A model generated the notes under the pieces. The model was not told the DNA's origin. It did not search any database and saw only the letters and a program-made list of their open reading frames with translations. Made by a program: the position numbers and the translations under genes. Shown here one piece after another: positions 19,691-29,469 of a DNA stretch of 64,000 nt. The DNA is taken from positions 4,220,001 to 4,284,000 of the forward strand of contig NC_014248.1 in assembly GCF_000196515.1 (NCBI RefSeq). The letters are read 5' to 3'. Source of the stretch: 'Nostoc azollae' 0708 (lineage in GTDB: Bacteria; Cyanobacteriota; Cyanobacteriia; Cyanobacteriales; Nostocaceae). Position 1 is the stretch's first letter. Each line of letters opens with the position of its first letter.

Positions 19691-20100
19691 ATTCAAGAAA
19701 CCCAAGAAAATATTGATTTGGGTGAAGCAGAAGCCATTGTTTTAGCTTTAGAACTGAAAGCTGATTTAAGTAGGTGGGCGGAAGAATTTATAACTATGTC
19801 ATGGCGAATGCAGCAAAGGGGAATCAACCAATCCCAAGCGTTTCAAGTAATTTACATTTTGTTACATAGTTATGTTTATTTGTGTCTACCTACTTACTAT
19901 TAATGGATGAACATCGAGGTAGGATAGTCGCAACCAGCTATGGTTTACTAATAACCTGGTTATTAGAAGTCCTATTGCAAGCGAAACGAAAAATGTTGAT
20001 TCATTCTGTAAAAGTTTTGATAGATCAACTAATTGAGCAAGCTGATTTCCGAGTGAGTGACCAATTGTACACAATAATTTTACAATCGGTTGGGGAATAA
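19682..20100 (+). pseudogene. PIN-domain (DUF3368) toxin-like gene split by a MITE
   Basis: The two halves are IQETQENIDLGEAEAIVLAL-ELKAD at 19682-19768 and LLLMDEHRGRIVATSYGLL ... QLIEQADFRVSDQLYTIIL to 20100. GEAEAI and LLMDE-RGR are the DUF3368 PIN ribonuclease signatures with the acidic residues intact. Removal of 19769-19896 restores a continuous frame. The N-terminal third, with the first catalytic Asp, is absent, so the gene was dead or truncated independently of the MITE. Such proteins are VapC-like toxins partnered with UPF0175 antitoxins; no partner is adjacent. Confidence 0.7.
19767..19896. repeat. TA-flanked MITE inserted in the PIN gene
   Basis: TAAGTAGGT (19767-19775) and ACCTACTTA (19888-19896) are perfect 9-bp inverted repeats whose outer TA is probably the target duplication. 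The 126-bp interior has no gene. The TA target is typical of IS630/mariner-type transposases. Confidence 0.75.
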
Positions 20101-20197
20101 TTAATTATTTAGGAACATGGGACTGTTTAGAAGTATGCGATCACCTATTAAAGAGAAAGGAAACAGTGAGCGATCACCATCTTTACAACCAGTTTTT

Positions 20198-21082
20198 CTA
20201 TCCCATTAATCTAAAGTCAATCATAGTCTGACGATAAGCATCAGTTAAACCCGTATCAAAACACCTACCTTTAACAACATATCCTGTCATTCCCTCTTTT
20301 TGACGCAATTTCTCCAAACAAGAAGTTAACTAAAATTCACCCCTTTCTCACCAATTTTGATTGATACTTTCTTTCTGCCAGAAAATCAAAGATTTGCGGT
20401 GTGAGTAAATATAAACCAAATACACATAAAAACTTATCCTCTGCCATACCTTCAACACGCAAATTCTCACGCGCATATTCAACACTTGTCTTTTCATAAA
20501 TTTCCGTTAAAGAAAGCAGAGAATTATTATCCTGCCAAATACCAGCCACACACCCAGCTTTATAAATAATTTCTGGTGGGGCACCCTTCTTAAACCAATC
20601 ACACTATGATTAACTTGTGAATAAATATCTAATATTTGTCTAGCACAAGATGTTTCTATCTCTGATTTATAAACATGCTCCCCTAACATCAAGAAAAAAG
20701 GCTCATTATCCACCCAATAATATTTAGCACAAAATACAGCATGAGCATAGCCTTCCTGTGCTGTTTGGGTTAATATAGTAACTCTACTCCCCAACTCCTG
20801 CAGATATTGAGTATATTCTTGATTCTGTGGCTAAAGTTTAGCGAATAATTCCAGTTTAGGTGGAGATTTAAATAACTGTGTAAATATTCCTATATCATCT
20901 GGTTGAACTCCTATCCCTACTTATGTAATTCCCACATTAACAGCTTCTTCCACAATTGCCGAAATCACAGGTTTGGCTCTGCCATCTTTATCAAGAATCG
21001 GGAAAAGTTCTTTTTTCAGAACTTTCTTAGCTGGAAATAATCTTGTCCCAAATCCAGCAGTAGAAATTACAGCTTTCTTCAT
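20198..21082 (-). pseudogene. GalU-like nucleotidyltransferase (UTP--glucose-1-phosphate uridylyltransferase family), broken
   Basis: The start (ATG at 21082) gives [19 protein letters not shown] and [20 protein letters not shown], the nucleotide-binding signature of the GalU family. A stop follows near 20921, another near 20832, then GSRVTILTQTAQEGYAHAVF and FFLMLGEHVYKSE, a frameshift near 20590, and finally KEGMTGYVVKGRCFDTGL with DAYRQTMIDFRLMG to the stop at 20198. The whole length is recognisable. It overlaps the end of the GHMP kinase gene by a few bases on the same strand, so the two formed an operon, perhaps for sugar activation. Confidence 0.75.
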
Positions 21083-21083
21083 T

Positions 21084-22142
21084 TTATTGCTTAGCATAAG
21101 TTGTCATCTTTACACATTTCATTTGGAGAAAATCACAGTTAATTATTTCTATGATTTTTTCTTGGTATTCTTCATTTTTACTAATAAATTGTGCTGTTCC
21201 ATCCCCTTGAAAACCTACACCTTTACCACCAAAAATATACTCTTGAACTGGTGGATAGTTCAGGAGATGATGGATAACAGGAGAGGTTAATTCATCAATA
21301 CAAGTGGGAATTAGATATTTATCAAAATCTTCCTGTGGTTGTTTCATCAGCATACCAATTTTTTTTAGCATCACCTGTTTGTAATGCCTCAATTGCAGCT
21401 TGGGTAATCTGGTAACTAATAGTACCCACAAATTTATGCATATTCTTTTGTAGTTCGTTCTTAACAAAAGGATAACATTAATTCAGTTTACTCAAAAAAA
21501 CCTGAGTATTTTTATGAGTTGCAAGGTCTACTATCACGAAAAATAAATCTTTTGGGACTTTTAACTCAATGACTTCGGTAACATCACCATCAAATATTAT
21601 AGCAATAGGTTGATTACCATAAGCACAAGCTTGATCCATTCTTCCACAAGGAGAAGGTGTTGTAATTTTACCCAAGTAGGTAAATTTAATTTCGTCTCTA
21701 CGGCTCATGTTGAATTCATATATTTGATTAAATGCCCGCACTACTAGCAAACAAATAGCTGCACTGGAAGAAAGTCATTTTTGAAAGGGTAAGTCTGTGA
21801 CATATTTATCAATTTCTAATCCTCCTACTTGATAATGATTCAAAATTTGATAGGCGACACCAGCAGTATAATTAAAAAAACCTCCTTTTTGAGCTTGGGT
21901 AAGTAAGTAAAGTCTGCTTCTCCACTGGTAAGTTTAAGATTTAACAATTACTGTCAGTTAGAGAAGTCTTAATTATCAAATAAATTAGTAGGATGATATT
22001 TTACCTCAGCATATAATCCTTGATTAGTACCTACTAGCAAAGTATAACTCTCTTCTAATTGGGTATTGTGGGGATGATAACCTCCACCCCAATCAGTAAG
22101 TTCACCAAATAAGTACAAGCGTCCTGGAACAAAAATTTTCAT
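21084..22142 (-). pseudogene. GHMP-family sugar kinase, broken
   Basis: Begins at 22142 (KIFVPGRLYLFGELTDWGGG), a GHMP kinase opening similar to the galactokinase-type 'GR.NLIGEHTD'. Several lesions follow to about 21790. Then IKFTYLGKITTPSPCGRMDQ (the GHMP motif 2 region with Gly/Asp), IIFDGDVTEVIELKVPKDLF, a stop near 21478, then FDKYLIPTCIDELTSP and YIFGGKGVGFQGDGTAQFI (the third GHMP motif). Substrate is unknown; the neighbour is a nucleotidyltransferase, so kinase plus activation of one sugar phosphate is plausible. Confidence 0.7.
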
Positions 22143-22303
22143 CAATTTGTGGTATTTGGGAATTTTATTACAAAACTGGACAACTTTATCAAAAATCTAC
22201 TCGGTAGATAAATAAATTTTGTTTTTTCACGTCTTTCTACTTAGTCAAAGTTAAACATATTGGGTGGAACTTCATTATAGACTTGCACAAATTTCAGCTA
22301 TGT

Positions 22304-23835
22304 TTAAACAATATCTTTGAGTAATTGTAAATGTTGCTGTACCAGAACAATAGTATTAGCAGTAATCATCCCACTAGCAGCCACAGCAGGTAAACCTATT
22401 CCTGGAAAAGTCGAATCTCCACAACACAACAACCCCGATAAAGGTGTAGTACCACCAGGAAATAAACCTTTACCTGCAACTATAGCTGGCCTGTAACTAC
22501 CATGATGACGACGTAAAAATCGCTCATGGGTCAGGGGAGTACCTACTAAAGTGACTTCGCAACGAGAATGAATATCAGGAATAATTCTTTCTAAAGCTTG
22601 CCACATCACTTCCTCCTTGTTTTAACAACGCATATTTCTGGCTATTGCGTTCCTTTTTTCGCCAAGTAGCACAAATTGTTCATCAATAAACGTATAAACG
22701 TGAATTAGGTGCTTACCTGCTGATGCTAAGGATGGGTCAAGAACTGAGGGAGTTGATGCAACTACGACATTTTGGGGTGCAGTTATACCTTTGTCCCAAT
22801 CGTTCACTTCAATGTAGTGAATACGCAGATTTTTTGGTAATCCTGCTGCATCAATACCTAAATGCAGGTGTATGAAACTATCGCATTCAGGTGTTGCTTG
22901 TCGCTGTTCTACATACCATTTGGGTACAGCACCTGCGGGAATTAGTTTGAGGGTATCCCAAACAGAAGCATTAGGAACAACCGCTTTACTTGCTCTAATT
23001 TCTTTACCACTCCGCAGTCGCACTCCCACAACACGGTGGTTTTCTACTAAAACGGACATTAGTATTTAAAACTAACTTACCACCATGTTTATTTAACCCC
23101 TTCACCAGTGCATCAACTAAGGCACCACTACCACCAATGGGATAATCTAACTGCACATTAGGATGATACCAGTCTGCAAATATGAATGCAAATTCTGCGG
23201 CTATTGTGCCATTTGCGGGTAATCCTGATAATAAAAAGCAAAGTAAATCTCACCAGTTACGAATAAATGGGTCTGTGATTACACCATCCATGATACGGGA
23301 AAAGGACCCTGTTAATTTGATGACGTTAGGAGCTTGTTGGAGTAAAGCCGGGGCAAATTTACCCACTGTTAACATTGCACCTAAATGGTAGCGCAAGGCG
23401 GCGGGTGGGAGAGTGATCGCACTCTTACCCAAAGGTGTCATAATTTCCTGTAGTTTACACCATTCAGCTACGGCTTTATCTCCCCGCAGCTTTTGTAATA
23501 TTTCACAAAACTGGTCAGCACCAACTTGAGCATCAAAGTTGCCTTCTGGCAGATAACAACCCCAGGTATTGTAATTAACACATGGTAAATCTTCGCCAAT
23601 GGCATCTAAAACTTGACGTAAGGGAGTAGGGGAAGGGGTATAAGATAAACCAGAATATAAAGAGGCTCCCGAATCAAATTTGTAACTATTGCGTTCAAAA
23701 GTATGAGCCGCACCACCGGCAATGGAGTGAGTGGCTTTCTACTACTGTGACATCAATTCCATAGCGTGCCAAGAGTGCTGCACAACTCAATCCGCCAATA
23801 CCGCTACCAATTACGACTAGTTCCGTATTGTTCAT
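22304..23835 (-). pseudogene. FAD-dependent oxidoreductase of the carotenoid isomerase/phytoene desaturase family, broken
   Basis: The start at 23835 reads MNNTELVVIGSGIGGLSCAA, the FAD-binding GxGxxG with the following acidic residue (VTVVESHSIAGGAAHTF, after a frameshift near 23740). Later pieces are MTPLGKSAITLPPAALRYHL, a stop after DPFIRNW (23250), FIFADWYHPNVQLDYPIGGS, a frameshift near 23060, AVVPNASVWDTLKLIP, a TAA near 22622 and the CrtISO-like C-terminus (LFPGGTTPLSGLLCCGDS, FPGIGLPAVAASGMITAN). It could equally be a related CrtO/CruF-type relative. At least four lesions are visible. Confidence 0.7.
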
Positions 23836-23906
23836 GAATGATGGTTGATTACTGTGCTTTTTCAAGAATGATAAAACTTGTAGTTACCAACAGCCAAGAC
23901 CAATAG

Positions 23907-24168
23907 TTATACACCTGAGTAGGGTGCTAGGGCTAAAGTTTTCGTCATATCAGCAAGGAGAAAGCGATCGCAGGCGTTAAACAGTTCTACATCAGTCTGT
24001 GCCTGTCGCATCAGTTTTAGGAAATAACGTTCAGCATCAATCCTTAAGGTAATGTAGTTGAGGAACATTTTGAGATAGGCTACGCGTGATCGCATTGGTA
24101 TAGTTGATGCTGTAGGGGTTTGCCATAACTGATCAATATAGTTGCGTACCTCTACTAAAGGAACTGCT
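23907..24168 (-). pseudogene. C-terminal fragment of an unidentified protein
   Basis: The minus frame reads YIDQLWQTPTASTIPMRSRV, FLNYITLRIDAERYFLKLMR and DRFLLADMTKTLALAPYSGV to the stop at 23907. Its upstream end is cut by the deleted IS5 copy at about 24170, so only the last 85 or so residues remain. I do not recognise it. Confidence 0.4.
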
Positions 24169-24171
24169 CTG

Positions 24172-24870
24172 ATCTACTCTCCTCGCAAAGCCTGCCGATC
24201 AGTTTCAAGACTTGTTAGCCCAAGCTGGGATGTAGCATAAAGAACTTCAAGGTGACATAGAAAGTAAAAAGATAGGTATAAATTAGAAAGGAGGAGGGGG
24301 GAAAGGGAAACTAGAGATAAAACAACAGGTATGTCTATCCTTGTTCTATTTGAGGAAAATGCCAACATTTGAGGTTTTAGGTTTGCATTTCGGTATATGG
24401 AAAACGGAAGCAAAGGACACATTTCATTACTGGCTAGAGATATTAGGAAATGTTTTCCCTGCTAGTCTCTTTGAACAGGTAGAAAAATATGATAGCGATT
24501 ATGCTATGGCGACTCAGAACAAAATGCAGGAAACAAAGAGTTTTCCACCAAGGGTATTTTTATTGAACAGGTCATTGGACTTGTAAAAATATTCCGGGTA
24601 CCTCAACAAAGATTTCCCTTAAATTCCCCAATTTACTCACAAGTAATTCTTACTATTTTTGGTTTAGTCACATTAGGAATTAGTTCATTAGTTCTACCCA
24701 TGTCATACATGTTATGGATATGAGGTCAGTTATAAATTTGTCATCAACATCTTCATGGATAGGAACTATCCGTAACTATTCCCAACCCTGATTCTTTCCT
24801 TGGCTCTTTCCTAATCTTAACACTATGGAAAGCCACACACATAAGCCTTTGTAAATTTTCGGCCCTCTCT
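24172..24870 (+). mobile_element. Internally deleted IS5-family element, copy A
   Basis: Contains the HTH_Tnp_4-like part (QQVCLSLFYLRKMPTFEVLG, KTEAKDTFHYWLEILGNVFP) and, in another frame, the extreme C-terminus (IFIEQVIGLVKIFRVPQQRF, YSQVILTIFGLVTLGISSL). The whole DDE catalytic core between ATQNK and KEFSTKG is missing. The right end is AGAGAGGGCCGAAAATTTAC read from the other strand. The left end is truncated against the fragment at 23907-24168. The same deletion junction occurs in copy B at 40.6-41.5 kb. Confidence 0.7.
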
Positions 24871-24881
24871 ATTCCCTATAA

Positions 24882-25729
24882 TCAATCATTAACACTCACA
24901 AGTTGGGGAAGTTGAGACACAGGAATATCTAAAAAGTAAGCCAATACTTCTCGCCGCCAGGCATCGTAAATTCTTGGTAAGTCATTAATATCCGTACCAA
25001 TGGCTTGATGAGTCAGTTGCCAATGTTCTTTAAGGTAGGCATTTCTTCTTTTTTGTCCTTCTTGCTCCAGTTCTAATAGCTGTGCTGCTAAATCTACTTT
25101 TTCTGCTGGCGAACCTTGGTCATACTTCCGTTGCCACCAGTTTACTACGCCTAGACGGTGAAAAGCTCCTTCTGGCTGAATTCTGGTCACAGAAAATTTA
25201 GCTGATTCAGGATCACTAATTTTACTGGTACGACTCTTAACTAATAAAGATGCCACAATATGCATTTCATAATGTAACTCAAAAGCTAAAAAACCTTGCC
25301 AATTACCAATTGGTAAATCTCCCATATAATCCCAATATTTTTGAACTTGTTGTTGGATATCTTCAATGGGATCACGTCCAGAGATAATTTGCGCTGTACG
25401 ATGGGTATTTTCAGCTACTTTTACACCTGCCTTTTGTAAATTTAATCTTTGTGTGCGCCATCATCACCAATTTGTCAGCTTAAAAATAATTGAAGTTCTG
25501 GGTCAGGCATTTGACCAATTATATAAGCGCAAACTTGTACAATAAACAAATCATGAGCCGCACCTGCAACACGAAAACGGTAAAAATTTTCAATTTCTGC
25601 TTTTGTTTCTGGAGGTTTAGTTTCATACAATCGCTTTTTCAGTAAATGGGGTGCGTGCTGATTAGTTATTTTATCAAAGATTGCCAGTTCTAAGTCAGTT
25701 ATCCAAATGGGACGAGTAGATGTAATCAT
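24882..25729 (-). pseudogene. Conserved hypothetical gene next to XPB-Bax1, frameshifted
   Basis: The start at 25729 reads ITSTRPIWITDLELAIFDKI and YETKPPETKAEIENFYRFRV, ends at a TAA near 25475, then the frame shifts (near 25440) to GVKVAENTHRTAQIISGRDP, YWDYMGDLPIGNWQGFLAFE, SVTRIQPEGAFHRLGVVNWW and WRREVLAYFLDIPVSQLPQL to 24882. The joined product would be about 280 aa with many Trp residues and no motif I recognise. It lies 123 bp downstream of the Bax1-like gene on the same strand and probably belonged to that operon. Confidence 0.6.
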
Positions 25730-25852
25730 GTTTTTGGTCTAAGTTATGTTTTTTTATTTTATTTTAAAGCTCACAAAGACAGCAGTGATTTAAAATCCCC
25801 TCACAATGCAGAAATCAGTCAAAATATCATTCCCAATCACCAATTACCAAAA

Positions 25853-27067
25853 TTATTCCATCACCGCTAATACTGCTTTTGGTAATAGTTTTTCTTTAAA
25901 CCAAACAATTCTGGCCGGGAAATCATTTAATTTTACACCTGCCCTTTCTAAATTTAATCTTTCGGAAATTGCCAATATCAAACTATCGGAATTTGCACGA
26001 CGTACCTGAGAAAACTTTCTTTGTAAATATTCTGTACGCCAATAACCAACAATTTCTAATAAAAAAGTCCTACCATCAGGATGTACAAGGCGAAAATCGG
26101 GAATCATTACACTACCAGGAATGGGAATTAAATCAACTTCTCGTTCTAAGATCCACCCACTTTTTAAACTATCCCATTTATCAGCGAAAGACTGTTCTAA
26201 CATACTATCATAAGGCTTGCCTTTAGGATAGTGAGATACTAGACTACATTCAGAATTCAGTGTGAATCTGCCAGGTTTCCATTCATTTGTATAAAGATCT
26301 CGTGTTTGTAAAGTTGCGGCTAAACTCCATTTCGTAACATGAAGTAAAGCAGGAATCATTTTAGCTATGGATAAACCATAACGGGTACTAGGAGTAAATA
26401 GACTTGTTGGACCATCAATACTAATGGTAAAACCGTGATCAGCATCACCTTCAATATAAGCCATTAATCGAAACAACTTCAAATAACGAAATAACAACTT
26501 ATATTCTCCTGGTACATTGCGGTGAGCATTTAACACCAATTGACTGGCTTTATAAAACACACCTTGTACTTGAGACAAATTATAGCGATGTAATAAATCG
26601 TCTGGTTTTGGTGCTTCAAAAGCAGTTAAAATCTTATTTTCAGATAAATCAGCATAAAGACCATCACGCACCTGAATTGGTAAAACTTCCTGCTGTAATT
26701 GCTGACTTAATTCATCAGCAACTTTGCTTAAAGTCACCTCAGTTGCTTCCCGACTAGGAACAGACTTTGCAGCGAAAGCAAAAACCCGTTCCCTTAACAT
26801 TGGTGGCTCAAGAGGACTAACAACTTCAAAAGTGCAGAAACTGCTTTTAAGAATATAAGCCAAACCGCGCTTCATGCGATAATCAGTAGTATCACCTTCA
26901 AAATCAGCTAATTGACGTTCAAGAACCCCTTGGGATTTCCCCACTGCTTCCTTAAAAAAACCAATCAAATTGTTTGCTAAACATAAATGTTGCTGATCAA
27001 GTTTCAATCTCTTCGGGATAATTTCTTCCCCGTTTTGACGATGAATCAATAACTCCGTTGGTAACAT
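25853..27067 (-). CDS. Bax1-like nuclease (DUF790 family), 404 aa
   Basis: DUF790 proteins include archaeal Bax1, the nuclease partner of XPB helicase. The N-terminal part is helical (LPTELLIHRQNGEEIIPKRL). The C-terminal part carries a PD-(D/E)xK-like nuclease core: MLEQSFADKWDSL, then MIPDFRLVHPDGRTFLLEIV with the Asp and Glu-x-x sequence (EIVGYWRTEYLQRK). It presumably incises DNA opened by the helicase encoded 82 bp upstream on the same strand. Length and order match archaeal Bax1 (about 400 aa). No lesion is visible. The assignment rests on domain pattern and on the neighbour. Confidence 0.85.
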   Translation of the reverse strand: MLPTELLIHRQNGEEIIPKRLKLDQQHLCLANNLIGFFKEAVGKSQGVLERQLADFEGDTTDYRMKRGLAYILKSSFCTFEVVSPLEPPMLRERVFAFAAKSVPSREATEVTLSKVADELSQQLQQEVLPIQVRDGLYADLSENKILTAFEAPKPDDLLHRYNLSQVQGVFYKASQLVLNAHRNVPGEYKLLFRYLKLFRLMAYIEGDADHGFTISIDGPTSLFTPSTRYGLSIAKMIPALLHVTKWSLAATLQTRDLYTNEWKPGRFTLNSECSLVSHYPKGKPYDSMLEQSFADKWDSLKSGWILEREVDLIPIPGSVMIPDFRLVHPDGRTFLLEIVGYWRTEYLQRKFSQVRRANSDSLILAISERLNLERAGVKLNDFPARIVWFKEKLLPKAVLAVME

Positions 27068-27149
27068 CCTTCTTCTCAGTTGAATAATTAATTTCTAACT
27101 GTTCTGCCACCTTAGCACTTCTTTCCTGTCCACCTCCATAAAAAACCTT

Positions 27150-28589
27150 TCAATTCCCTTTCCTGTCCTTCTTCTTCTCTTTCTTCTCTTCGCGCTCTTC
27201 GCACCTTTGCGGTTCGTTACTTCTTTCCCCCCTTCTCCTGGCCGAAGTTCCCTCCTCACTAGTATCTTCTGCTACGACTTCATATAAAATCGCCTGTTTA
27301 TTTTCAATATTACCCTTGCGTAAAACCCTCCCCAAACGTTGAATATATTCCCTAGCCGAACCAGTCCCCGAAAGAATAATTGCTATTGAAGCTGCGGGAA
27401 CATCAACACCCTCATTTAAGACATGAGAAGCTACCAAAGTATTATATTCACCCTCCTTAAATTTAGTTAAAATTTCATGCCTTTCCTTCACCGGAGTTTG
27501 ATGAGTAATAGCCGGAATTAATAAATCTTGAGAAATACGGTAAACGGTAGCATTATCTGCCGTAAAAATCAACACCCTAGCGGGATAATGTTCAGCTAAT
27601 AAATCCATCAGAATTCTTAATTTACCATCAGTTCCCAGGGCGATTTCTTTAGCTTGACGGTGTGCTAACATTGCTCTGCGTCCGACTTGCGATCGCGCAC
27701 TCATTTGCACAAAAGTTTGCCAACCTTGCAGACTTCCCAAAGAAATCCGCGATTGCCTTAAAAAATCATTGCGGGTTTGAATTAGCTGATTGTATCTTTC
27801 CCTTTCCAATTGGGATAACTTGACCTTAATTTGCACAATTTGATGTTCTGCTAAAGCCTTACCAGCTAAATCTTCAGCACCTTGGCGATAAACTTCTCTA
27901 CCAATGAGAATATTTAAATCAGCGTGTTTACCATCCGTCCGTTCTGGTGTAGCAGAAAGTCCGAGTCGATAGGGTGCGATCGCATATTCAGCAATGACTC
28001 GATTAAAATCAGTTGGTAAATGATGACATTCATCAAAAATTATCAAAGCATATTTATTACCTAAAGTTTCCGCATGAATCGCTGCACTGTCATAAGTAGC
28101 CACCAAAATCGGTGTTTGATCCCGTGAACCACCCCCCAGCAAACCCAAATCCGCATCAGGAAAAGCCGCCGTTAGGTGTGCATACCACTGGTGCATCAAA
28201 TCCAAAGTTGGCACAACAATCAACGTCGTGCGCGGTGTCGCTTGCATTGCCATTTGCGCCAGATAAGTCTTACCCGCAGCCGTCGGCAACACTACGACTC
28301 CCTGTCTTCCCGCTAATTTCCAAGCCGCTAAAGCCTCATTTTGGTGGGGGTATGGAGTCATTTCCAAACTGGCAACCAAATCCAAAGGATAAAATCCCTT
28401 GGCCTCATCTGTGAAGTTTGTATCTTCTGCTTGCAATGCTTCGACTAAACAACGATATCTAATCGCCGGAATGCGGAATTTTTCGACTCTATCATCCCAT
28501 GTTGCATAGTCTATCCAAGCTTTACTGTGTGGTGGTGGGTGTAAAATTAACGTACCACGATCAAAAGTTAAGGTGGGGTTGCGACCCAT
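27150..28589 (-). CDS. XPB-like superfamily 2 DNA helicase, 479 aa
   Basis: SF2 helicase motifs in order: Q-like YPHQNEALAAWKLAG, Walker A LPTAAGKT, motif Ia VVPTLDLMHQW, Walker B DECHH, motif III LSATPERTDGKHADL, motif IV RVLIFTADNATVYRI, motif V ASHVLNEGVDVPAASIAI and motif VI QRLGRVLRKG. The N-terminal damage-recognition-like region (FDRGTLILHPPPHSKAWIDY) and a helical insert (LERERYNQLIQTRNDFLRQS) fit XPB/RAD25. The C-terminus is a charged low-complexity tail (EEREEKKEKKKDRKGN). It would unwind DNA for the Bax1-like nuclease. No lesion is visible. Confidence 0.9.
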   Translation of the reverse strand: MGRNPTLTFDRGTLILHPPPHSKAWIDYATWDDRVEKFRIPAIRYRCLVEALQAEDTNFTDEAKGFYPLDLVASLEMTPYPHQNEALAAWKLAGRQGVVVLPTAAGKTYLAQMAMQATPRTTLIVVPTLDLMHQWYAHLTAAFPDADLGLLGGGSRDQTPILVATYDSAAIHAETLGNKYALIIFDECHHLPTDFNRVIAEYAIAPYRLGLSATPERTDGKHADLNILIGREVYRQGAEDLAGKALAEHQIVQIKVKLSQLERERYNQLIQTRNDFLRQSRISLGSLQGWQTFVQMSARSQVGRRAMLAHRQAKEIALGTDGKLRILMDLLAEHYPARVLIFTADNATVYRISQDLLIPAITHQTPVKERHEILTKFKEGEYNTLVASHVLNEGVDVPAASIAIILSGTGSAREYIQRLGRVLRKGNIENKQAILYEVVAEDTSEEGTSARRRGERSNEPQRCEEREEKKEKKKDRKGN

Positions 28590-28641
28590 CTGAGGTTTTC
28601 TCCCAACTTGTTCACTTCACTACTCATAACTTAAAACGTGT

Positions 28642-29460
28642 ATGATTCCCAAAGGAGATTATTTTGATATAAGCCAACTAGAACATCTGTTTCCCCCAGA
28701 GATATCTCACTGGCAAACTGATTCAATCCTGCTTGAATCCTACCTACAGAGAACAGCAAAGACAGTTTCTAATCAAACGCCTGCGATTGCAAACAAAGAT
28801 TATGCTGCTGGTAGGTTTAACACTTACTGGCTTTTTTATGTGGGTTAATCAGCAACCTAATGGAAAAATCTAAGCCTTTAAAATTGGCTTAATACTTGAA
28901 TCTTTTATCTTAATTTGTTGGTTCTTATGCAAAACTCATCTTGGTCGTCGTTACCCACACTTGATTTTTTTGGCTTGATCCTGGTGTGGAACTTGCGTCA
29001 TCCAAATTGACACAGCTATTTCATTTAATCATGTAGAACCGTTCACTAATGTTTGGAATTTGATGTTTATCACTCAAGTAACTATTGTTCCAGTATTATG
29101 GCGGCTACAGTTAATTTATCACATTGGTGCAATTATTTGCTATGCAGGATTATACATTCTCTATCGTCCTCAATTTAAGCAACTATGATATTTTTATGTT
29201 GAGTATGGAGTATATTTATTGTTGACAATAATAATTTGTGTATTTTCTGTTTATCTGTAAAAAAATGCGAAGAAGCCACAGTTTTATTTGCTGATATTGT
29301 CGGATTTATAGAACTTTCAAGCCATACTTCACCACCTACACTAGTGGAATTATTAAACTAAGTATTCTCCTTATTTGAAATGTTGATTATCAGTTGCCTA
29401 AACTCAGAATTACGTACCGCTAAACAATTAGAAATCAGTTTCCAATACTTAGCCGGTTTC
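28642..29460 (+). pseudogene. Class III adenylate/guanylate cyclase with membrane N-terminus, broken
   Basis: Cytoplasmic start YFDISQLEHLFPPEISHWQT, then several hydrophobic segments in mixed frames (LVGLTLTGFFMWVNQQPNG, LILESFILICWFLC, FITQVTIVPVLWRLQLIYHI, ICYAGLYILYRPQF). The catalytic domain begins ATVLFADIVGFIELSSHTSP, the metal-binding strand of class III nucleotidyl cyclases. It stops at a TAA near 29360 and the remainder of the domain is missing or scrambled. Several stops interrupt the membrane part. The intact protein would make cAMP or cGMP at the membrane. Confidence 0.6.
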
Positions 29461-29469
29461 GGCGGTTGA

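Noticed and set aside
23182-23391. 69-codon plus-strand ORF
   Set aside because: It is antisense to the FAD-dependent oxidoreductase pseudogene, in which the minus strand matches the family.
27861-28414. Plus-strand ORF rich in Pro and Ser (28112-28414)
   Set aside because: It is antisense to the conserved helicase Walker region, so it is not an independent gene.
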